A stretch of 46,533 nt of DNA from Clostridiaceae bacterium (GTDB lineage: Bacteria > Bacillota > Clostridia > DSM-8532): the NCBI GenBank assembly GCA_012719645.1, contig JAAXZX010000040.1, positions 1 to 46,533 on the forward strand. Reading direction: 5' to 3'. Each line of letters opens with the position of its first letter. Positions within the stretch are counted from its first letter, which is position 1. This document shows, in pieces, positions 38,588 through 46,468 of the stretch. Made by a program: the position numbers and the translations under genes. Below the pieces are notes generated by a model. It was not told the origin of the DNA. It searched no databases and saw nothing but the letters and a program-made list of their open reading frames with translations.

Positions 38588-39055
38588 ATGGAAATTGAAA
38601 AAAGGCTCATCATGTTACAAAACACTTATGCGGCATCCGTGGCGGAGACCGTAAACACCTATGAAAAGCTGGGGGCATTGGAGGCAATTGTTGAAAGAAG
38701 GAAAGCAAGGCAGGCGCAGACGGCGCCCTATCTGAATCAGCAATTGGGCATTCAAAGCGTTGAAGACGTCTTCTATAAGCTTTCAGAAATCTATGGCTGC
38801 GCGAACTGGTCAGTGGTAAAAACCGATGACGGTTTTACTGCTACAGCAACATCATGTAAGCTCTGCGCGCTTTCAAAGAAGATGGGCGGAGCAAATCCCT
38901 GCAACGGCTGGTGTCTTGATCCCATGATCGCCATGCTGTCCGACGCAAGTGGAATTGACGTCAAAAACATTATTGTCGAAAGCACTTTGATGAACGATGA
39001 TTGCTGTAAAGTTTCAGTCAAAATCGAGACGTTCTCCCCGGCAACGGAGGAATAA
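38588..39055 (+). CDS. L-2-amino-thiazoline-4-carboxylic acid hydrolase-like protein
   Basis: 155-aa protein resembling the ATC-hydrolase family (Pfam ATC_hydrolase), judged by its cysteine pattern: CKLCALSKKMGGANPCNGWCLDP (Cys90, 93, 105, 109) and the C-terminal MNDDCCKVSVKI, like the GDDCC strand of V4R/ATC folds. Some members open a thiazoline ring on the route to L-cysteine, but most family members are uncharacterised, so activity is not assured. ATG 38588 has AAAAGGAG 8 nt upstream; an in-frame ATA/ATG start at 38579 lacks one. First gene of the operon repressed by the TetR protein. Its stop overlaps the next start (TAATG). Confidence 0.6.
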   Translation: MEIEKRLIMLQNTYAASVAETVNTYEKLGALEAIVERRKARQAQTAPYLNQQLGIQSVEDVFYKLSEIYGCANWSVVKTDDGFTATATSCKLCALSKKMGGANPCNGWCLDPMIAMLSDASGIDVKNIIVESTLMNDDCCKVSVKIETFSPATEE

Positions 39056-39057
39056 TG

Positions 39058-39270
39058 ATGTTAAACAGCCTTTATGAGTATGAGAAAACCATTAATAACA
39101 TCCATGATGGCATTAGAGAATACTGCAAAGCTGAAAAGGTGAACGAAGAGTATCTCAGGAGTTCCATGTATGAAAAGGAACGGAGAGATAAGCCGTCCAA
39201 AAAAGCGTTTATTGGTTGTATATCGACTCGCATGCTGAAAGCACTGGGCACGCTTTTCAAACCGTATTGA
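39058..39270 (+). CDS. small 70-aa protein of unknown function
   Basis: Not recognised. The protein is hydrophilic and charged in the N-terminal 50 residues (NSLYEYEKTINNIHDGIREY, then KERRDKPSKKAF), then has a short amphipathic or hydrophobic end (IGCISTRMLKALGTLFKPY). No signal peptide or clear motif. GGAGG lies 7 nt before ATG 39058; ATG 39055 overlaps the upstream stop codon and is 4 nt from it. Its place between the ATC-hydrolase-like and CPBP genes, with tight spacing (19 bp to the next start), supports it being a real member of this operon. Confidence 0.65.
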   Translation: MLNSLYEYEKTINNIHDGIREYCKAEKVNEEYLRSSMYEKERRDKPSKKAFIGCISTRMLKALGTLFKPY

Positions 39271-39289
39271 AATAAGGAGGTGAATCAAC

Positions 39290-40060
39290 ATGGAAGCTTA
39301 TGCTTCTAAAAATGGTGATGCGGGTATCGCGAAAAAGCTGGAACACAACAAGGCTTTGCTTGGCAAATCTGTTTTCTTTCTTCTGTTCCTTGTTCAGATT
39401 ATACTGGGGAAAGTGGGATCCTTTTTCGCAGATATGGTCCCATACCAGATAATTGATCCTTACGACTGTTTTGTCCGCAATTCAGTTCATCATGCCGTAG
39501 CATTGGTCATTGCCATAATGGTAATTATTGTTCTAAGCAGGCTTATGAAGATCGATTTCTATTTCGGGTCTGGTTACATAAACAAAGGAGTGAGATACCT
39601 GGCTCTGTTTACGGCTGTTTTTGCAGTGATCTCAGTCGTGGTGCACGTTTTGATGCTTGCTTTTGGCCAATTGCCAACATATGATTATCCTTTGGATGCG
39701 AGAAACATTCTCGGAACCCTGGGATTCAATTTATTCCTTACCGGACCGGCAGAAGAGATTATTTATCGGGCATTACCAATAACCCTGCTGATATGTGCGT
39801 TTGGGAAAAGTATAACGATAAAAGGGAACACAACTTTGGAAGTAATACTGGCATCGTTATTATTCGCATTTGCTCATACCAAATGGTCTTTGAACCCGTT
39901 TGTTTTTGAGGCGAACTGGTTCCAGGTTCTTTATGCATTTGTCCTTGGAAGCATTCAAGGAATTGTATATCAAAGAACAAAAAGTATCTTGTATCCAATG
40001 CTGATGCACAGTTTCAGCAATGTATTGATGGTTGGCACAGGCTATTTGTTTTTAGCCTGA
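39290..40060 (+). CDS. CPBP-family intramembrane metalloprotease
   Basis: 256-aa membrane protein with about seven helices and the CPBP (CAAX protease / Abi) motifs: EExxxR in AEEIIYRALP (Glu155, Glu156, Arg160), FxxxH in FAFAHTKW (His196) and HxxxN in HSFSNVL (His240, Asn244). All predicted metal ligands are present, so it is probably active. Family members process prenylated proteins or bacteriocin-type peptides, or give immunity; here the substrate is unknown, possibly linked to the small upstream protein (inference only). ATAAGGAGGTG precedes the ATG by 7 nt, a consensus site. Last gene of the TetR-regulated operon. Confidence 0.9.
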   Translation: MEAYASKNGDAGIAKKLEHNKALLGKSVFFLLFLVQIILGKVGSFFADMVPYQIIDPYDCFVRNSVHHAVALVIAIMVIIVLSRLMKIDFYFGSGYINKGVRYLALFTAVFAVISVVVHVLMLAFGQLPTYDYPLDARNILGTLGFNLFLTGPAEEIIYRALPITLLICAFGKSITIKGNTTLEVILASLLFAFAHTKWSLNPFVFEANWFQVLYAFVLGSIQGIVYQRTKSILYPMLMHSFSNVLMVGTGYLFLA

Positions 40061-40192
40061 TTCTATCAGGCCGCAAGATACACGAATTAAAAGGCAGGGG
40101 AGGCCGTGCCTGTTACCATTGATGCACCTCCCCAATGACAGCCGCACAATTTATCAAAAGAACACTCCCTCCGGCTTAGTCAGGAAAAGAAA

Positions 40193-40215
40193 ACCACAGG
40201 AACCGTCCACCTGGC
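40193..40215. repeat. single REP-like unit
   Basis: 23-bp unit ACCACAGGAACCGTCCACCT then GGC, same orientation as those at 40351-40436. It is followed by the hairpin at 40219-40249. Confidence 0.75.
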
Positions 40216-40218
40216 TAA

Positions 40219-40249
40219 GGAAAAGAACGGCTCAAGGCCGTTCTTTTCC
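40219..40249. terminator. strong hairpin between converging genes
   Basis: Perfect 12-bp stem GGAAAAGAACGG/CCGTTCTTTTCC with a 7-nt loop. It lies between the converging CPBP and kinase genes. The 3' arm is T-rich but no real T-tract follows, so it may act weakly as a bidirectional terminator. Confidence 0.5.
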
Positions 40250-40317
40250 TCCTGCGCTCCGCTTCGTGGCGTCTGCAATAGAATGGAAGGAGTATCACAC
40301 AATCAAAGTGTGTCGTA

Positions 40318-42483
40318 CTAATCATCCACCTGACTATCGTCTAAAATCGGACCAGTGGAACCGTCCTCCTGGTCCGAGGTCGTCAGACCAGCGGAACCGT
40401 CCCCTTGGTCCGAACCAGCGGAACCGTCCCCCTGGTCGGCCTCCCCTTGGTCGGCCTCATCTTCATCATCGGTCAACGTGTTGAAGGCCAGGGTCACTTT
40501 GAAAAGGTCCCCGTCTATGCTGATATTAAAACTTCCGCCGCAGGCAAGGGTGAAACTGCGTGCGATAGCGAGCCCCAGGCCGGAGCCTTCTGTGGACCTG
40601 GCTTTATCCCCCCGCACAAAACGCTCCATGATCTCGTCGGCATCAAAATCCATCTCGTAATTTGCCACGTTCTTGATCTCCACTTTTGCCCTGCTGCCAG
40701 GGATCAGGTTCACATAAACCCTGGACGATTTCATGGAGTATTTAAGCGCATTGGATATGAGATTCTGGAATACTCGGTAGAGGCGCCTGCCGTCACTCAT
40801 GATATATACCGGCGAGCCGGGCACATTCACCTTGAAGGTCAGACCTGACTCCTGGATCTGCTCGTCCATATCGGCCAGTGTCTGCTCCAGAAGCCTGGCA
40901 AGGTCAATCCGCTCCAGGTCAAGTACCATGTCCCCGCTGGCGGCCTTGCTGAGCTCAAACAGGTCCTGGATAAGAGTTTTTAGCCTGTCGGCTTTCTGCG
41001 AGAGTATCTGGACATATTCCTTAACATTGTCCGGAAGCCCTTCTTCCCTGGCGATCAGATCGGTATAGCTGATAATGGAAGTCAGGGGCGTTTTCAGGTC
41101 ATGGGAAACATTGGTAATCAGTTCCATCTTCATGCGCTCGCTTCTGAGCTTTTCTTCCACAGCCTGCTGTATTCCGCCCTGGATACGGGCCAGGTTATTC
41201 CAGGTCTTGTAGAAATCCGAATCGGCGGGCAGGGAAGACGCAGCTTCATACTTCCCGTTCTTCATTGCCTCAATCCGGTCCACCACCATGCCGAGTTCAT
41301 TCACGGTCTTCCTGAATTGCCTGAGATACAGCCAGATCAGGTACAGGCCTGCCAGTACAAAAGGAATGGCGATAGAGGCGGTACGGGTCCCGGCAGCCGC
41401 AAAAAAGAACGCAATTATGACAAGGACTATTTCTGCCGCTATGAGGGCGTGGATGCGCCACAGCAATGCTTTCTGGAAAGGCTTTTTGCTCTCGAAAGCC
41501 CGGTAACGGCCGATGAGCCAGGTGATGGAGTTATGCGTGAAGAACCGCATCCTGTGGGTCAGCAGATCCACAAGCATGACATAGAACCACCAGAGGGCTA
41601 AAATGTAAGGAATCCAGTTTATTTCATAATAACCGTAAGCGCCGATTATCACGGAACAGGATGACAGGACCAGTATCGAAATAACGACCTTCACTTCAAT
41701 CCACAGCTTGCCGGATATGCGCGCAAGGGTCCTGTCAAATTCCCTCTTGTCCTTTCTTTTGACCAGGGCAATTATAAACAGGGCCAGGTCAAGGACTATG
41801 ACGCCAATAATACCAAGGCATCTCCATCTTGCCTGATCGAACTGCTGCCTGATGTAGTAAAGCCAGCTGTAGGCATACGGGTTCTCCGTGATATCCTTCT
41901 TAACCATAAGGAGAATGCGTATATGGGGATACGGCTCGCTTTTGTACAGGTACGGGTCCAGCCACGTATCCCGGTAGCCGCTGCTGTGGTTGTATACATT
42001 CACTGTCCTGTTCCGGTTCTGGGCAAGGACGGAGGACCCATTGTAGTACAGGTAATAATCATAACCCGGCTGAAGGATCACCTTTTCCCAGGATTGATAG
42101 TCCCCGCCGTCATGGCTGCCTGCCGATTCCTGGGCTATAACCTTCTCCTTTTCTATGTTACCCACGGTTTTCCCCGTATTAAGGTTCTCGGCGTAATAGA
42201 GAAGGTTTTCCCCCTCGTCAGAGAATGTGGAAACGTAACTCTCCATGTAACCCGTGCCCGAAACATACCTCATAAGGTATTCAAAGCGCTCGCCCATATC
42301 CTTCTTGAATATGCTGGTGTCTTTAAAATCCCCGAGGATGACCGGCAGGATGTCGCCGGATTCGTTCCGGATATCGTTCCTGTATTCCCAGCCCAGCGCT
42401 GCCAGCCCAAGGAGAATGTTAACCCCCAGGAAAAAGCATAACCACACCAAAAACGCCCTAGATCTTTTCGATTTTGTACCCAA
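40318..42483 (-). CDS. membrane sensor histidine kinase with REP-encoded C-terminal tail
   Basis: 721-aa kinase partnered with the upstream response regulator. N-terminal helix ~10-32, an extracytoplasmic region ~33-215, several helices (~222-242, 265-285, 290-308, 345-364, 370-386), a HAMP-like linker, HisKA with NVSHDLKTPLTSI (His461) and HATPase_c with NALKY, DEIMERF and GSGLGLAI. The natural domain ends near LAFNTL (~670). The last ~51 residues are acidic and carry DQGDGSAG, DQGDGSAG and DQEDGSTG, encoded by three REP units read in the same frame. The start is TTG 42483, overlapping the regulator gene by 26 nt. The signal is unknown. Confidence 0.92.
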   Translation of the reverse strand: MGTKSKRSRAFLVWLCFFLGVNILLGLAALGWEYRNDIRNESGDILPVILGDFKDTSIFKKDMGERFEYLMRYVSGTGYMESYVSTFSDEGENLLYYAENLNTGKTVGNIEKEKVIAQESAGSHDGGDYQSWEKVILQPGYDYYLYYNGSSVLAQNRNRTVNVYNHSSGYRDTWLDPYLYKSEPYPHIRILLMVKKDITENPYAYSWLYYIRQQFDQARWRCLGIIGVIVLDLALFIIALVKRKDKREFDRTLARISGKLWIEVKVVISILVLSSCSVIIGAYGYYEINWIPYILALWWFYVMLVDLLTHRMRFFTHNSITWLIGRYRAFESKKPFQKALLWRIHALIAAEIVLVIIAFFFAAAGTRTASIAIPFVLAGLYLIWLYLRQFRKTVNELGMVVDRIEAMKNGKYEAASSLPADSDFYKTWNNLARIQGGIQQAVEEKLRSERMKMELITNVSHDLKTPLTSIISYTDLIAREEGLPDNVKEYVQILSQKADRLKTLIQDLFELSKAASGDMVLDLERIDLARLLEQTLADMDEQIQESGLTFKVNVPGSPVYIMSDGRRLYRVFQNLISNALKYSMKSSRVYVNLIPGSRAKVEIKNVANYEMDFDADEIMERFVRGDKARSTEGSGLGLAIARSFTLACGGSFNISIDGDLFKVTLAFNTLTDDEDEADQGEADQGDGSAGSDQGDGSAGLTTSDQEDGSTGPILDDSQVDD
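40351..40451. repeat. three REP-like units plus a partial one inside the kinase gene
   Basis: 23-bp units at 40351-40373, 40387-40409 and 40414-40436 (ends ACCA/TGGT, core GGAACCGTCC), plus a partial unit at 40440-40451. Start-to-start distances are 36 and 27 bp, both multiples of three, so all are read in one frame by the kinase. Confidence 0.9.
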
Positions 42484-43159
42484 TACCCCACACCACCTTT
42501 AAGTATTTGGGCTCTTTCGGGTTAATCTCTATCTTCTCCCTGATACGCCGAATATGCACCATGACGGTATTCTCAACATGGAAGGCAGGTTCTTCCCATA
42601 CCCGTTCATATATCTCCTCCGCGGGGAAAACCCGTCCCGGGTAACGCATGAGAAGCTCGATGATTTTGGTCTCAGTGGCGGTAAGCCTGACAGGCTCCCC
42701 CAATAAGGTAAGGGTCTTTGTTTCCAGGTCGTAGCAGAGATCGCCGGTCCGGAGGACGCCTTTTTTCTCTGAACCGTTCATGTCACCCAGCTTCATGTAC
42801 CTCCTGAGCTGGGCCTTGACCCTTGCCATGAGTTCCAGTGGATTGAACGGCTTGGTGACATAGTCGTCGGCGCCCATTGACAGTCCAAGAATTTTATCGC
42901 TGTCCTCGGACTTGGCCGAAAGGATGATTATGGGTATGTTCCTTTGCTCCCGGATCTTAAGGGTTGCCGACAAGCCATCCAGCCCAGGCATCATTATATC
43001 CAGCAGAATAAGCTGGATGCTGTTGTTTCTAAGGACGTCCAGCGCCTGGAGGCCGTCATAGGCCTTGTATACCCGGTATCCCTCGCTTTCGAGATTGATG
43101 CTTATGGCCTTTACAATCTCCCTGTCGTCATCCACCACAAGAATGCCGGGCTTTTCCAT
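42458..43159 (-). CDS. OmpR/PhoB-family response regulator
   Basis: 233-aa regulator: receiver domain (~4-118) with acidic pocket DDD (10-12), phospho-acceptor Asp54 in LLDIMMPG and Lys103 in YVTKPF, then a winged-helix DNA-binding domain (~135-232) with LTATETKIIELLMRYPGRV and the RIREKIE...YLKVVWGIGYKIE end. ATG 43159 has GGGAGG upstream and gives a full receiver domain; in-frame codons further upstream are in the leader. It overlaps the kinase start by 26 nt, so the pair is co-expressed. Direct repeats CTTACGAAA upstream are candidate binding sites. Confidence 0.95.
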   Translation of the reverse strand: MEKPGILVVDDDREIVKAISINLESEGYRVYKAYDGLQALDVLRNNSIQLILLDIMMPGLDGLSATLKIREQRNIPIIILSAKSEDSDKILGLSMGADDYVTKPFNPLELMARVKAQLRRYMKLGDMNGSEKKGVLRTGDLCYDLETKTLTLLGEPVRLTATETKIIELLMRYPGRVFPAEEIYERVWEEPAFHVENTVMVHIRRIREKIEINPKEPKYLKVVWGIGYKIEKI

Positions 43160-43263
43160 GCCAATCCACCTCCCTTTTTTCCATGATACAACATCACGGC
43201 GAAAAGTCACAGACAAAAAGATAAGAAACCCTTCATGCCCTGCGTTCATCCTAAAGGGATAAA

Positions 43264-43307
43264 CTTACGAAAAGCCTGACGGATTTCTTACGAAATTCTT
43301 AAGAATG
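43264..43307. promoter_or_regulatory. direct repeats upstream of the two-component genes (candidate OmpR-type boxes)
   Basis: Plus strand: CTTACGAAA at 43264 and 43287 and a related CTTAAGAAT at 43298. The last two are 11 bp apart and the first two 23 bp apart, near two helical turns, as expected for OmpR-family binding. A TATAAT box on the minus strand (43321-43316) lies just upstream with no good -35 partner. Confidence 0.4.
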
Positions 43308-43345
43308 GAACCTATATTATACTGCGGAAGAATGGAGCCTTTACT

Positions 43346-44734
43346 TCATTTGATCCAGATATCCACCACGCCGAAAAGTTCGTTGACGCTGTAGTAAATG
43401 CTCCCCAGTCCCAACGCGGTTGCCGCCTTCCGGACCAGTTTCGGGATATCATAGCTTTTTTCATCGTAGTTGACGATCCTTATGGAAACATGGTCCTTCC
43501 CGCTTTTTATGGCTTCACCCAGGCGATCGTAAAAATCGTAGGGGGAAAACGCCGTAAACCCATAGTAATAATAATAGTTGTAATACTCAGTGACAGCCCG
43601 GGGATAGTCGCCCCTGTTCCAGGAATGGTCCTTTGAAATGTCCTGGTCCGGGAGGTTGAAATAGACATGGGACAGTATCTGTTCACCGCCGGACATTACC
43701 GGGTCGTCCCAGGTGGCATCCACATGGTAGTATTCCCCGTCCAGGCTGACCATATTCCAGGCATGGGACTCACCCTTGGAATTCCCGACCACTATAAGGC
43801 AGGGTATACCCGCCCGGTTGAGCAGGAGCTTCATGGCATTGGCATACCCTTCGCATACCGCAGTTCCGTTAACCAGGACCCCATAGGCAGTATGGCTTTC
43901 GGGAGGAGTGGTTCCCTTTCTCATGTTTTCAATATCATACCGGCAGTTGTTCACGATAAAGTCATGAATGGCCAGTTCCTTTTCAAAATCGGTCATTCCC
44001 GGCTTTATGATACTGCCAAGGATCTCATCAGCCCGCTGAACCGTTTTCTGTACGGCGTTGAGGATATAGTCACGGTCCTTGCTGTATTTCAGCGTAAGCA
44101 AGCCGTCGGTGCGATAGCGGCACCCCTCGTAGAACATGATCTCAGGGTCGCCCAAGACGATCTCCTCGATAATGCTGAATACTATACGGGCATCGTTCCC
44201 GGTGCCCGGCACCGGAATGGTCAGCCGCTCCTCGGCATTCTTCAGGGCTTTTGTGATCATCTCGCGGATCTGATCTGTCTTTTTACCATAGGGGATGCTG
44301 ACAGTTTCATCCGGGCTCTCGGATTCATCGCTGGCTTTGGATATTGCAGGCTTATAGTATTCCTCAATATCGGCGCCGGCTCCGGGAACATTATCCTTAA
44401 GTGCCGGATCGCTCCCCTGGCTGCTGTTTTCATCGGGGTAGGGAATATCCGCGGGAGTGGGCTGGATCGGACCGTCATCTTTGATTTCTTCCGCGCCGGT
44501 CCGGGAAGAAATGTTCCTCCTGTCCCCCGCATTAAATGGTTCCTCGACCAGCTGGCCGATATATCCCCTGAATACATAGACCATGAAAGCCAGAATCAAT
44601 AAAAAAGCCCATCCCCGGCCAAAGGAACGGCGCGTTTCAACAAGGGGATGGCCGCATCGGCCGCATTCCTCCCAGTCAGCAGGAATATATGACCCGCATT
44701 TCTCACATCGTCTCAGCTCATCGTAGTCTGACAA
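43346..44734 (-). CDS. membrane protein with zinc ribbon and transglutaminase-like domain
   Basis: 462-aa protein. An N-terminal zinc ribbon (Cys10, Cys13, Cys24, Cys27) is followed by one transmembrane helix (~42-57), a Ser/Pro/Asp-rich linker (~65-160) and a transglutaminase-like core with the full catalytic triad: Cys294 in GTAVCEGYA, His324 in ESHAWN, Asp339 in HVDATWDD. Such bacterial TGc proteins are mostly papain-like proteases or cross-linkers of unknown substrate. The ribbon would be cytoplasmic and the TGc domain outside. The start is TTG 44734 with GGAGG 7 nt upstream. It ends 186 bp before the response regulator gene and is not tightly coupled to it. Confidence 0.88.
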   Translation of the reverse strand: MSDYDELRRCEKCGSYIPADWEECGRCGHPLVETRRSFGRGWAFLLILAFMVYVFRGYIGQLVEEPFNAGDRRNISSRTGAEEIKDDGPIQPTPADIPYPDENSSQGSDPALKDNVPGAGADIEEYYKPAISKASDESESPDETVSIPYGKKTDQIREMITKALKNAEERLTIPVPGTGNDARIVFSIIEEIVLGDPEIMFYEGCRYRTDGLLTLKYSKDRDYILNAVQKTVQRADEILGSIIKPGMTDFEKELAIHDFIVNNCRYDIENMRKGTTPPESHTAYGVLVNGTAVCEGYANAMKLLLNRAGIPCLIVVGNSKGESHAWNMVSLDGEYYHVDATWDDPVMSGGEQILSHVYFNLPDQDISKDHSWNRGDYPRAVTEYYNYYYYYGFTAFSPYDFYDRLGEAIKSGKDHVSIRIVNYDEKSYDIPKLVRKAATALGLGSIYYSVNELFGVVDIWIK

Positions 44735-44802
44735 GCAAGCACCTCCGAAAAACCCAAAGAATGTATGCTTATGCCTGCATGAATGAATTAAGAATACCTG
44801 AA

Positions 44803-45585
44803 CTATTTTCCACCCCTGTTACGGACATAGATATGCTTGATATGAGGCTTTCCGGTATCCCTCTCATCAATCTCAAACCGGTTGATTGCCTTAATCAGCG
44901 GGGTCAGCTTATTAAAGCCGTAGTTCCTGGAATCGAAATCAGGCCTTTTCTTCTGGATCAGGCTCCCGACCTCTCCCAGGAAAGCCCAGCCCGAATCATC
45001 GGCAAGGTCTGTTATGGTGGCAGAGATCAGCTTGATGACATCTTCGGGAATCCTGTCATCACTCTCCGGCTCGCTCTGGGACTTATTGCTCCTGGGCTTC
45101 CTGATCCTGCTCTGCACGGCCTCTTCCTTCTTGTCCTCCGATTGGGCGCCTATGATTTCAATATAGATGAACTTGTCACAGGCAGCGATGAATGGTGACG
45201 GGGTTTTCTTCTCCCCTATGCCTATCACCTTCATCCCCGCCTCCCTCAGACGGATGGCCAGTCGGGTGAAATCGCTGTCGCTTGATACAAGGCAGAAGCC
45301 GTCCACCTTCCCGGAATACAGGATATCCATGGCGTCGATAATCATTGCCGAGTCGGTGGAGTTCTTTCCCGTGGTATAACTGTATTGCTGGATGGGCGTT
45401 ATGGCGTTTTCAAGCAGCACACCCTTCCAACCCGACAGTGTCGGTTTTGTCCAGTCGCCATAGATCCTCTTGAAAGTGGGTGTGCCATACAGAGCTATTT
45501 CCTCCATAATACCCTTGATATTGCTGTACGGTACGTTATCGGCGTCTATCAGGACCGCCAGTCGAAGATCACTATTATTTTCCAT
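44803..45585 (-). CDS. NYN-domain ribonuclease-like protein with OST-HTH/LOTUS domain
   Basis: 260-aa protein. The N-terminal NYN (PIN-like, DUF88/LabA) domain carries the acidic residues LIDADN (Asp14, Asp16), STDSAMIIDAMD (~75-86) and SSDSDF (~101-106), so nuclease activity is plausible. A basic linker (RIRKPRSNKS) follows, then a C-terminal OST-HTH/LOTUS domain (~178-255: GWAFLGEVGSLIQKKRPDF, NYGFNKLTPLIKAI), an RNA-binding module. The combination is widespread in bacteria but its RNA targets are mostly unknown. ATG 45585 has AAGGGGG 7 nt upstream. It lies 68 bp before the transglutaminase-like gene. Confidence 0.9.
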   Translation of the reverse strand: MENNSDLRLAVLIDADNVPYSNIKGIMEEIALYGTPTFKRIYGDWTKPTLSGWKGVLLENAITPIQQYSYTTGKNSTDSAMIIDAMDILYSGKVDGFCLVSSDSDFTRLAIRLREAGMKVIGIGEKKTPSPFIAACDKFIYIEIIGAQSEDKKEEAVQSRIRKPRSNKSQSEPESDDRIPEDVIKLISATITDLADDSGWAFLGEVGSLIQKKRPDFDSRNYGFNKLTPLIKAINRFEIDERDTGKPHIKHIYVRNRGGK

Positions 45586-45754
45586 TTCATTCCCCCTTCT
45601 TCATATATTTTCTTGTTATCAACTATACCATACGGTATGGATTTACAAAAGAAGGGGCGAAAATTTCCGCTTCCGGACTTCGCAAGGTTTCCGAAAATGT
45701 ATCCCTCCAGCCGCTTACATAAACCGTATAAATATGCAAAAACCCAAGCGTGCC

Positions 45755-45785
45755 AAAACAGGGGTCGGCCATTTGCCGCCCCTGT
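45755..45785 (-). terminator. terminator of abrB
   Basis: On the minus strand ACAGGGG-C-GGC pairs with GCC-GA-CCCCTGT around AAATG, followed by TTTT. It lies about 30 bp downstream of the abrB stop. Confidence 0.75.
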
Positions 45786-45814
45786 TGGATGAATCCTTTT
45801 ATTATCCCTGCTGA

Positions 45815-46060
45815 TTACCCGAGTTTTTTCAGATCGTTAAGACATTTCTCGCAGATCAGCTTATCTTTTTTCTCAATAACATTCTCTGTAGATTTGCAGA
45901 AAGTACACTTCGGCTTATATTTCTGAAGAACGATGTAATTGCCATCAACCTTCAGCTCCATGGCATCCCTGATGTCAATTCCCAGTTTCCTCCTGAGTTC
46001 TACAGGCAATACAACACGTCCAAGTTCGTCAAGCTTTCTCACAATACCAGTTGATTTCAT
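45815..46060 (-). CDS. abrB: AbrB-family transition-state regulator with C-terminal zinc ribbon
   Basis: 81-aa DNA-binding protein. The N-terminal SpoVT/AbrB swapped-hairpin domain MKSTGIVRKLDELGRVVLP (1-19) with ELRRKLGI is near-identical in pattern to B. subtilis AbrB. Instead of the AbrB C-terminal domain it has a small metal-binding region (Cys52, Cys55, Cys70, Cys73), the clostridial type. AbrB represses post-exponential genes. ATG 46060 has GAGGAGG 6 nt upstream and the typical start MKSTGIVRK; a start at 46093 is unlikely. Other paralogues usually exist, so symbol abrB is by similarity only. Confidence 0.92.
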   Translation of the reverse strand: MKSTGIVRKLDELGRVVLPVELRRKLGIDIRDAMELKVDGNYIVLQKYKPKCTFCKSTENVIEKKDKLICEKCLNDLKKLG

Positions 46061-46117
46061 AGCAACCTCCTCAATAATGTACACTAAGAGCAATATTACC
46101 CCATTTGATTGAAAATA

Positions 46118-46171
46118 AACAGCCTAATCGCAAACTTTGTTAAAAATTTTACATAGATTGGTCAGGCTGTA
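46118..46171 (-). terminator. possible long-loop terminator after the lipoprotein gene
   Basis: On the minus strand ACAGCCT plus AATC pair with GATT plus AGGCTGT across a long loop, followed by TTATTTTC. The long loop makes this weak. Confidence 0.35.
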
Positions 46172-46468
46172 TCACTTCTTTTTCCGCCAGAAGTCTCCAT
46201 TGGGATCTACAATGATATTGCCATAGATCTTGCCCCAGGATTGCATGCCCATCAATGTTATGGTGATATTATCACCATCCACTTCGTAGGTGCCTTCCAA
46301 CACTGTTTCACCCATGTTTGCGATTAAAACGTTGTCGTTCTTTAGCTCGAAATAGTTGGATTCATTGTATTCGTTATAGTATTTGCCCAGGTATTTGGGC
46401 CCGCAGCCGGCAAACACCACCGCCAGCATGCTGATAAGGATAATTAATGCAATCGTGCGCAATCTCAT
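46172..46468 (-). CDS. small lipoprotein of unknown function
   Basis: 98-aa secreted lipoprotein: basic start MRLR, hydrophobic segment ~5-19 and lipobox VFAGC with the lipidated Cys22. The rest (~23-98) looks like a small beta-rich domain (YLGKYYNEYNESNYFELKND, TYEVDGDNITITLMG), like short DUF-type lipoproteins that resemble the META/DUF5640 fold. No function is assigned. ATG 46468 has AAGGGAG about 8 nt upstream. Lgt at 20319-21413 would lipidate it. It ends 111 bp before abrB. Confidence 0.8.
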   Translation of the reverse strand: MRLRTIALIILISMLAVVFAGCGPKYLGKYYNEYNESNYFELKNDNVLIANMGETVLEGTYEVDGDNITITLMGMQSWGKIYGNIIVDPNGDFWRKKK

